Below, in pieces: positions 7,991 to 14,674 of a stretch of 64,000 bases of DNA. The stretch covers positions 1,212,001-1,276,000 of the forward strand of contig NZ_FNSI01000001.1 of NCBI RefSeq assembly GCF_900104955.1. The letters are read 5' to 3'. Origin of the DNA: Beijerinckia sp. 28-YEA-48. GTDB taxonomy: Bacteria > Pseudomonadota > Alphaproteobacteria > Rhizobiales > Beijerinckiaceae. Both the position numbers and the translations under genes were made by a program. A model generated the notes under the pieces. That model searched no databases, was not told the origin of the DNA, and saw only the letters and a list, made by a program, of their open reading frames with translations. Positions within the stretch are counted from its first letter, which is position 1, and the number at the start of each line of letters is the position of its first letter.

Positions 7991-8745
7991 GCAGCGTCGA
8001 CAGCGCCGTCTGGCTCATCCTGGCGGCGTTGATCCCCGGCCGGGATGGACCGCCGGCCATCGCCTGGTGCCTCGTGCCGATTGGCGACGTCACTGTTGAT
8101 CACGACAGTTGGAATGTCAGCGGACTGCGCGGCACGGGATCGAAGACTGTGCACATCACAGAGCCGGTCTTTGTGCCGAAGCACCGCGTGCTGCCGCTGA
8201 GCGTGGCTTTTTCCGGCCAAGTGCCGGGGCTCAGCGTGCCGGACAATGATCAGGCGCGCTTCGGCTATCCGACGTTTAGTCCAACCGCTCTGGTCGCGCC
8301 CATCGTCGGCATGGCGAAAGGGGCGCTGGATGCCTTCACGGAGAATGCGCGGGAGGCAAAGCGGATGACGAGGCCCGGCGTGTTCGAGAAGGTCGCTGAC
8401 CAGCCGCTGACCCAGAGCCTGATCGGCCGCTCCGCCGCGCGCCTCGACGCCGCACGCACGCTGATGGTGACCAGCCTCGCAGAGGGTCAGGAGCTGGTTC
8501 GTCACGGCGGGACGCTCAAGATCGAGCAGCGCGTCCGCATCCGGCGCAACCACGGATTTGGGGCCCGCACCGCCGCCGAGGTGGCGAGCGACATTTTCAC
8601 GAAGTCCGGCGCGTCGGCGGCCGACAAGAAGAACCGCGTTCAACGCTTCTGGCGCGATGGCACCGTCGCGGCCCAGCACGCCAGTCTCGATTGGGACGCG
8701 CTGTCGGCACTCTACGGCACGCAGCAATTGGGCCTGCAGCCTTAG
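7991..8745 (+). pseudogene. 5'-truncated second copy of the flavin-dependent monooxygenase
   Basis: From 7991 to about 8765 the DNA aligns without indels to 2265-3040 (constant offset 5726), covering roughly residues 153-404 of the monooxygenase at 1808. Base identity is about nine in ten by eye, and most differences are silent third-position changes. Amino-acid changes include C-to-S, Q-to-K and M-to-T substitutions. The reading frame is intact to a TAG at 8743, two codons before the equivalent stop, but the first 150 or so codons, a start codon and a ribosome binding site are missing. Homology begins one base after the LysR stop. The silent-biased divergence suggests a once functional paralogue truncated recently. 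Confidence 0.85.
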
Positions 8746-8765
8746 GAGGTGTTTTAAGCGAAGGG

Positions 8766-9098
8766 GGCGGGGGGAGGCGAGAACGTTCGCGCGGACATCC
8801 TCGAAGCGGCTTGGCAGCGTCCGGCCAAGCAACGCGCTTGCCGCCTGGGATTGTCGGAGATTATCATGGGCGATCACCGCTCACTTGGACCTACGCGACG
8901 CCAGAACTACAAGATTCTGAGACCGCGATCTTTTTTCTCGATGCCGACAGGGGTTAAACACCCTTCTCTAACAACGCGATGCGGAAGGCTAACCATCGTG
9001 CTCAATGGGTATGCGGCACGAACGCGGGCGCGATAACTAACGTGGCGAGGATATTCCGGCGATTGTCGTCGCTCCCAGTAGGGATGTATTTCTTCACA
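8766..9098. other. 333-bp stretch with no supported gene
   Basis: Between the monooxygenase fragment and the small minus-strand gene I see only short open frames without ribosome binding sites or recognisable products. Composition drifts towards lower GC to the right. No tRNA, insertion-sequence terminal repeat or clear terminator was found. Confidence 0.5.
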
Positions 9099-9419
9099 TT
9101 AGGACGTGATTTCGACGAGCGCTTTTCTGGCAGCGTCGCGGCGATCAATCAAGCTAAGTAATTGGGTTTCTTCTGACGGGGACAGATTTCCGCTTTTGCC
9201 TGCCTTATAGATCTCAAGATGGAATGCGTACCAATCCTGATAGGCAGTCGCAAACTTCGTAAGGGCATCAATGTGGTTCGGTGATACGGAAATCAGCTCT
9301 AATACATTTTCTGGAAGGGAGCTCTCATCCTCATCTTTGCCGATGATTCCGAGCGATTTTGATGCCTTCAATACTGACCATGCGATGACCTGACGAAGTA
9401 TTTCTTTTGTGAAGATCAT
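9099..9419 (-). CDS. Small protein of unknown function
   Basis: 106 residues from the ATG at 9419 ('MIFTKEILRQVIAW'), which has a GGGGA-type site upstream; a Met 13 codons earlier is less well placed. I do not recognise the family. The protein is mostly helical and acidic ('KDEDESSLPENVLELI', 'HIDALTKFATAYQDWYAFHL'), with a C-terminal 'EETQLLSLIDRRDAARKALV'. There is no signal peptide or membrane segment. Codon use is less G/C-biased at third positions than in neighbouring genes, consistent with recently acquired DNA. It lies 237 bp downstream of the nuclease-like gene on the same strand. Coding status is likely but not certain. Confidence 0.55.
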   Translation of the reverse strand: MIFTKEILRQVIAWSVLKASKSLGIIGKDEDESSLPENVLELISVSPNHIDALTKFATAYQDWYAFHLEIYKAGKSGNLSPSEETQLLSLIDRRDAARKALVEITS

Positions 9420-9656
9420 AGTGTCCCCGAAAAATGAACTGCGCTCGTAACGATACATACATACGAGGCTTGGATAGTGGAAGGGGTGACGTGTTGCGAG
9501 CAGTGTCTACACGGAGCGGAACTTCGTTACGGAGATGCCAAGCTTGCGAACCTTGTCGGTGGGATTGTCCTGGATGCCAGTGCGGGGAAATGGATCACGC
9601 TGATAAGAATCGTGTTCAGCTTAACGTCGTTGCCTTTCGTAGTTTTGAGACGACGC

Positions 9657-11384
9657 TCAGTCCCGCTCCTGCTCGATCGTGAATCGCAGGGATCCGACGG
9701 TCCAATCGCTGGGAGGCTCGGGAAGATAATGCTCCTCCTCGGGAACGCTCAATATCCTCAACTCATCAAGGAGATCGTCCACCGTGGGGACAGGCTCTCC
9801 TCGTTCCTGCAATCGTTCGACCGCGGTAACCAGTTGAGACCAATTGGAGAAGACCGCATCGTTGCCGTCGACGACCAACCGTAGCGAATGAGCATAGTGG
9901 CGCGTCAAAGCCAGGAGGCTTACAACCGGGCTGGTCATGGAGGACGGAAGTCGTAGGGTCGCCCGCACTTCGGATGTGCTTGCAGCGGCGAACCATGAGC
10001 GCACTTTGCGCAGCCAGTCGCTGACCTGCTGATTCAGCCGACCCGTCCGCGCTTGCATGGTGGCCAAGTCTGCGCCGTACGGATCCTGATGCTTCAGTTG
10101 AATGAGGACCACGCGATCGGTGGAGGGCTCTATGACTACTAGGTCGAGGTCCGTTAGGACCTTGCCGGACTGCCTCAGCTTGACGTTGCCTCGAAACTCC
10201 AGTTCTGGAAGCAAAGGGCGCAAGGTACTTTCGACAGCCCGCTGCATCGCGCCCTCCCGCGTCCGTTGGGCTCGGTCGTAGTCCTTTGGGAAGCTGTGCT
10301 GGAGCGAGTTCAAAAGGAACAGCATGACCTCATCGCTGGTCGCGCCGGCCAAGGGCCTGATGACGTGGTCATCTGAGCACTGGATCAACGGCGGTATCGG
10401 CGCTCCGGGGCGATCCAGTAGCGCCAAGTTCCGCCGGTTCACGGATAGCACATCGAAAATGATCCGGACGTCCTTGTCGGTGACGGGTACATGTCCCCCA
10501 AAACGCTTGCCGAACTCGTTGATGAATTCTCGCAGGCCTTCGAGGAAACCGTCGGTTGCGACCGACACTGTGAGTATGTCCTCGATCCGGATAGTTGGCC
10601 TCTTATCCATGAGCGCCCGCACAAATGCGCGATGTTTCATCCCAATCGACACGATGAACATCGCCGCTAGCTTGTAGTTCGAGAACGTGATGCCACCAAA
10701 TATCGTGGAGAAGTGGAAGGTGTCGAAGCCTTTAGCGAGCATGATTTCATTGTAGGCATGGCCGAAAAAATAGAAGTCGAGGGCGGGGTCGGCCTCATAC
10801 CCGATAAAGTGATCGCGGAACGGATAGACGAGCTCGGTGAGTAAGGCTCTCACCTCGTCACCTATCTTAGAGCCAATAAGCGCTTCATAGTCGTTCGCGA
10901 ACATCGCGCGCTGCTGCGCGACATGGTAACGCTCGAGCTCGCGCTCATGCAGTTCGAGGTCGATTAGCTGGGAAGGTAGGACGATGTGGAAGCAATCAGG
11001 CAACCTCTCGATGCGGCCTGACTTCACGGTCACGCTTTGCGCCACCCGCCGGCCATGCTCAATAGTGCCGACTTTTCTGATCAGGGAAAGCACTGAGAGC
11101 GAATATCGCAGATCGCGCTGGAACGTCAGCGTTGGCGCCTCGAACTGCTGGTGCGCCTGCATTGCCAGCTTTATGATGCGGATCACACCGATGCGCATGA
11201 TATACCAGCGCTCATGGTTGGCATCGCCTACGGTATTGATTAGATGCACCCCTTCGAAATCGAGGTCGAGCTCGTTGATGGCGATGCGCATCAGGAGACC
11301 TAGCCGGTCGGCCGCAATATCCGCTGCGAGGTCTGCCTCCTCTCGGTTCAGGCTGTGGTAGAACTCTCGCAGATTATCAGCCAC
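9657..11384 (-). CDS. Unknown protein with C-terminal PD-(D/E)XK nuclease-like domain
   Basis: 575 residues. The N-terminal 350 or so residues are helical and unrecognised ('MADNLREFYHSLNREEADLA', 'FYFFGHAYNEIMLAKGF'). From about residue 376 the sequence has the order of a restriction-endonuclease-like core: a helix with Glu385 ('AMQRAVESTLRPLLPELEF'), a strand with Asp414 ('VLTDLDLVVIEP'), then Gln429-x-Lys431 ('VVLIQLKHQ'). This D-x14-(Q)-x-K spacing fits PD-(D/E)XK/NERD-type nucleases. The last 140 residues are unassigned. There is no methyltransferase, helicase or toxin partner beside it. It may be a defence or DNA-repair nuclease acquired with this accessory stretch; that is inference. 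The catalytic residues are read by eye, not by profile. Confidence 0.6.
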   Translation of the reverse strand: MADNLREFYHSLNREEADLAADIAADRLGLLMRIAINELDLDFEGVHLINTVGDANHERWYIMRIGVIRIIKLAMQAHQQFEAPTLTFQRDLRYSLSVLSLIRKVGTIEHGRRVAQSVTVKSGRIERLPDCFHIVLPSQLIDLELHERELERYHVAQQRAMFANDYEALIGSKIGDEVRALLTELVYPFRDHFIGYEADPALDFYFFGHAYNEIMLAKGFDTFHFSTIFGGITFSNYKLAAMFIVSIGMKHRAFVRALMDKRPTIRIEDILTVSVATDGFLEGLREFINEFGKRFGGHVPVTDKDVRIIFDVLSVNRRNLALLDRPGAPIPPLIQCSDDHVIRPLAGATSDEVMLFLLNSLQHSFPKDYDRAQRTREGAMQRAVESTLRPLLPELEFRGNVKLRQSGKVLTDLDLVVIEPSTDRVVLIQLKHQDPYGADLATMQARTGRLNQQVSDWLRKVRSWFAAASTSEVRATLRLPSSMTSPVVSLLALTRHYAHSLRLVVDGNDAVFSNWSQLVTAVERLQERGEPVPTVDDLLDELRILSVPEEEHYLPEPPSDWTVGSLRFTIEQERD

Positions 11385-11535
11385 CTATGTCAGCCTCCCT
11401 TCAAAACGCGATACCCGCGAACCTATCGCAGTTGCGATCTACGTCACAGCGAATTGAGTTCCCTGCCTTCCGACGGAATTTATGCTGAATTTGGGATCGC
11501 GATACCGAGGATGGATCAATGGTAGAGGGATACAT

Positions 11536-11683
11536 TGCTGGGTGGCTGGAAGATTAAGGGTGCCGCTGTCATCGTGGCGCGCATCAACAAGTTGTCATGG
11601 CGCGAAGTGCTCGATAGCTGCATCGGGGTCGGCGCGCTTCTGCGTGCTGCAATAGCAGGGGCGCGGCGATTTATTTTGAGCAG
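11536..11683 (+). pseudogene. Decayed copy of the 5' end of the multicopper oxidase gene
   Basis: About 148 bp here align with the beginning of the multicopper oxidase at 12208 (signal-peptide region). Shared blocks include AAGGGTGCCG, CGCGCATCAACA, TTGTCA, GTCGGCGCGCT and GCAGGGGCG in the same order and near-identical spacing. Frame and key residues are not preserved, and the copy stops before the mature enzyme begins. It is therefore a remnant, not a gene. It sits 525 bp upstream of the intact gene in the same orientation. Confidence 0.65.
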
Positions 11684-12207
11684 CCGTTTCATAGTGTCGC
11701 TGGCCGTTGATCGTCGATCGCGTCTTCTTGGAGCTGGTGTGTAGGGCTGACCAGATCGTGCCTGACCGACCGTTCACTCGCGGCCGATCAGGTCGCCAAC
11801 GCAGCGCCTCTCAGCGCGCGCGACCCAGATGATAGCGATCCAACCTATTTGGAAAGGCGGAAGCAGTGGAAACAAAATAAGAACAAAAATCCGCCGCCCT
11901 GGCTTCGTATTTTCGCGATGAGGGCGGACCCGAGGCAAGAACCCGAGAGATGATGCGCCAGCGGGGCAAAGGGTCGTTCGCAGGATCCCTCTGGAAGGAG
12001 GTGGGGAGGGGGTGTCGGGCAAAACTGAGGAACAACCCCATGCAAGGGGCTTTTTCCATGCCGACGGCGAGGGGCGTCATGGCTCCGTAGCTCTACTGAT
12101 CGCCACGTCGTCGCTGGCCTCTTTGCCTGCAAGTCTTTGACGAAGTTCATTCATCTTAAATTTATCAACGCGGTATACTGGAGACGGAGTGGGTATGGGG
12201 GACTGAA
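11684..12207. other. 524-bp gap upstream of the multicopper oxidase operon
   Basis: No convincing gene. A minus-strand frame of 89 codons (11811-12080) exists but has no recognisable product and no good ribosome binding site. CCCC-N6-GGGG followed by CTTTTT at 12036-12055 is a weak terminator-like element on the plus strand. The AT-rich segment near 12140-12180 is the most likely promoter region for the oxidase operon. Confidence 0.45.
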
Positions 12208-13815
12208 GTGTTGGGGAAACCGGACGATAAGGGTGCCGTGGCCAGCGCCGCGCGCATCAACACATTGTCACGACGCCAACTGCTCAATGGCAGTGCCGGT
12301 GTCGGCGCGCTGCTGCTGACCGCAGGGGCGGCCCGAGCGCAACACGCGGGTCATGCCGGGCACGACAATCACGGCGATATGGACATGTCGCCGGCGCTGG
12401 GCCGGGTGGCGGACAAAGTGGTGCCCGCCATGGATCAGCCGCTGCTCGAGCCCGAGGTGCGGCGCTCCGTCAATGGTGTGCTGAGCACGACCTTGCGCGT
12501 CGGTTATGCCTATCGGCGGATCGGTGGCGTCAGGCTCTATGTCCGCTCTTATGAGGGTGGCAGCCCGGGGCCGACTCTGCGCATGAAGCCTGGCGAAACC
12601 TTGCGTATCAAGCTGATCAACGACCTGCCGCCGAACCGCGATGCCATGCCAGCCGACATGAGCCGGCCGCATCAGTTCAACAACACCAATTTTCACTTCC
12701 ACGGTGCGCATGTCAGCCCGAGCGGCATCGCCGATAACGTCATGCGCTCGATGGCGCCAGGCTTCAGCTACGACATTGAAATCAAGCTGCCGGAGGATCA
12801 CACCAAGGGCACCTATTGGTATCACCCGCACCACCACGGCAGCGCCGATATTCAGATGTCGAGCGGCATGGTGGGCGCTGTCGTCATCGAGGGCGATTTC
12901 GCCGATGTGCCGGAAATCGCTGCGGCGCAAGAGCGCCTGCTGGTGCTGACCCAGGTCGTGCACGATGCGCATGGCATGGTCGAGAATTTCGAGACGCTGT
13001 TTCCCGAGACGGCCACACGCTTTCTGGCGATCAATGGACAACGGCGGCCGATGATCGCCATGCGCCCTGGCGAAGTGCAGCGCTGGCGCATTCTCAACGC
13101 GGCCTATCAAGACGATATGCTGCTCGATCTGGAGAAGCATGATCTGCATGCCATCGCCTATGACGGCATTCAGCTCGGCGCGGTGCAGCCCCTTAAGCAG
13201 TTGCTGATCGCGCCGGGCCAGCGCGCCGATATTCTGGTGCAGGCCGGCCCCGCCGGCACCTATGCGCTCGAGGCTATGCCTTACGATCAAGGCCATCCTT
13301 CGCCGACAGGGTCTCTCGCCCGGGTGGTGGTCTCCGGCGCGCCGATGAACATGAAACTGCCGGGCGCCTTGCCGCGCCCGCCGTTGGAAAGCATCAAGGC
13401 GTCCGAAATCACCAACCGCCGCAAGGTGATTTTCTCGGCCACCGCGCCGGAGGCCGATGCCGCCGGCCATTGGCAGGAATTTGAGTTCTTCATCGATGGC
13501 AAGAAATTCGATCCGCGCCGTATCGATCATCGGGTCAAGCTCGGCGCGGTCGAGGAGTGGACGGTCGTCAACACCCATGAGCATGACGATCATGTCTTTC
13601 ATATCCACACCAACCCGTTCGAGGTGGTGTCGATCAACGGCAAGCCGCTCGCCGTGCCGCAATGGCGGGATTCGGTGATCGTCGATCGCAAGGGCGGCGA
13701 GGTCGTGTTCCGCTCTCGCTTTCTCGATTTTACCGGCGTCTTCATGGTCCATTGCCACATGATGAACCACGAGGAAATGGGCATGATGCAGACGGTCGAA
13801 GTCTACAAGCCCTGA
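12208..13815 (+). CDS. Tat-exported multicopper oxidase (laccase-like)
   Basis: 535 residues from a GTG at 12208. A twin-arginine signal ('LSRRQLLNGSAGVGALLLTA') ends near 'AARAQ' (residue 45). A short His/Met-rich segment then follows ('HAGHAGHDNHGDMDM') that may help load copper. All four copper motifs are present: H163-F-H165 ('NFHFHGAHVSPSG'), H206-P-H208 ('YWYHPHHHGSADIQ'), H462-V-F-H465-I-H467, and H515-C-H517-x3-H521-x4-M526. The axial Met indicates a moderate-potential type 1 copper site. Such enzymes couple one-electron oxidation of a substrate to reduction of O2 to water. It starts a four-gene cluster, 31 bp ahead of the FAD subunit of a molybdenum hydroxylase; the shared job is unknown. 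A decayed copy of its 5' end lies upstream. Confidence 0.93.
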   Translation: MLGKPDDKGAVASAARINTLSRRQLLNGSAGVGALLLTAGAARAQHAGHAGHDNHGDMDMSPALGRVADKVVPAMDQPLLEPEVRRSVNGVLSTTLRVGYAYRRIGGVRLYVRSYEGGSPGPTLRMKPGETLRIKLINDLPPNRDAMPADMSRPHQFNNTNFHFHGAHVSPSGIADNVMRSMAPGFSYDIEIKLPEDHTKGTYWYHPHHHGSADIQMSSGMVGAVVIEGDFADVPEIAAAQERLLVLTQVVHDAHGMVENFETLFPETATRFLAINGQRRPMIAMRPGEVQRWRILNAAYQDDMLLDLEKHDLHAIAYDGIQLGAVQPLKQLLIAPGQRADILVQAGPAGTYALEAMPYDQGHPSPTGSLARVVVSGAPMNMKLPGALPRPPLESIKASEITNRRKVIFSATAPEADAAGHWQEFEFFIDGKKFDPRRIDHRVKLGAVEEWTVVNTHEHDDHVFHIHTNPFEVVSINGKPLAVPQWRDSVIVDRKGGEVVFRSRFLDFTGVFMVHCHMMNHEEMGMMQTVEVYKP

Positions 13816-13846
13816 CGAAGTCTACGAGCGTGAGCGAGAGACGATC

Positions 13847-14674
13847 ATGAATTTGAGCACGATAACCGAAGTCAAACGCCCGACATCCTGCGACGACATT
13901 GGTGGTTGGCGCGATGGCTATTCGTGGCTCGCCGGCGGCACCTGGCTGTTCTCCGAGCCGCAGGTGGCCGTTGACACGCTGATCGATCTCGACGCCTTGG
14001 GCTGGACGCCGCTGACGGTGACGGAAGCGGGCCTCGACATCGCCGCGACCTGCCGCGTCGTCGAACTGCATGATTTCCACGGCGACTTTCAAGGCTTGCC
14101 CGGATGGCGCGCGGTGCCGCTGTTTCGGCAAACGATCGATGCATTCCTGATGTCGTTCAAGATCTGGAATGCGGCGACCATCGGCGGCAATGTTTGCATG
14201 TCGCTGCCTGCTGGCGCGATGATCTCGTTGACGGCGGCGCTGGAAGGCGTGTGCACGCTGTGGCCACGCGAGGGCGAGCCGCGCGAAGTGTCGGTCGTCG
14301 ATTTCGTCACCGGCAACCACCAGAACGTGCTGCAGAAGGGCGAGTTGCTGCGCAAGATCCATCTGCCGGTGGCGGCTTTGTCGAAACGCGCCGCCATGCG
14401 GCAGGTGTCGCTGACGAAATTCGGCCGCTCGGCAGCCCTCATCATCGCCACGGTCGAAGACAATGGCGCCGATTTCCTGCTGACGGTTTCGGCCGCCACG
14501 CCGCGTCCCGTGCAGTTGCGCTTCGCCAAGTTTCCGTCGGCCGCAGAGCTGCGCCAGGCACTGGAGGCGCGATTGCCGCCGGACGCCTATTTCGAAGACG
14601 TGCACGGGTCGGCGGCCTACAAGCGTCACGTCACGCTCTATCTGGCCGAACAGATCCGAGAGGAGCTCGCGTGA
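13847..14674 (+). CDS. Molybdenum hydroxylase FAD-binding subunit (CoxM/XdhB-like)
   Basis: 275 residues. The PCMH-type FAD-binding domain fills the N-terminal two thirds ('YSWLAGGTWLFSE' near the FAD pyrophosphate site, 'IWNAATIGGNVCMSLPAGAM' for the conserved TIGGN loop). The CO dehydrogenase flavoprotein C-terminal domain follows ('AAMRQVSLTKFGRSAALIIA'). It carries electrons from the iron-sulfur domain to an acceptor. Its TGA overlaps the GTG of the next gene by 4 bp, a sign of translational coupling and an equimolar complex. It begins 31 bp after the multicopper oxidase stop, in the same orientation. Confidence 0.9.
   Translation: MNLSTITEVKRPTSCDDIGGWRDGYSWLAGGTWLFSEPQVAVDTLIDLDALGWTPLTVTEAGLDIAATCRVVELHDFHGDFQGLPGWRAVPLFRQTIDAFLMSFKIWNAATIGGNVCMSLPAGAMISLTAALEGVCTLWPREGEPREVSVVDFVTGNHQNVLQKGELLRKIHLPVAALSKRAAMRQVSLTKFGRSAALIIATVEDNGADFLLTVSAATPRPVQLRFAKFPSAAELRQALEARLPPDAYFEDVHGSAAYKRHVTLYLAEQIREELA

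Noticed and set aside
9099-11384. Toxin-antitoxin or restriction-modification pair
   Set aside because: The small gene and the nuclease-like gene are 237 bp apart, show no overlap or coupling, and neither resembles an antitoxin or a methyltransferase.
12036-12055. Intrinsic terminator CCCC-N6-GGGG-CTTTTT
   Set aside because: The stem is only four base pairs; too weak to list as a terminator.
11811-12080. 89-codon minus-strand frame upstream of the oxidase operon
   Set aside because: No ribosome binding site, no recognisable product and atypical composition; recorded only within the gap.
12268-13770. 500-codon minus-strand frame inside the multicopper oxidase gene
   Set aside because: The plus strand has all four copper motifs and a Tat signal; the antisense product is low-complexity-like with no ribosome binding site.
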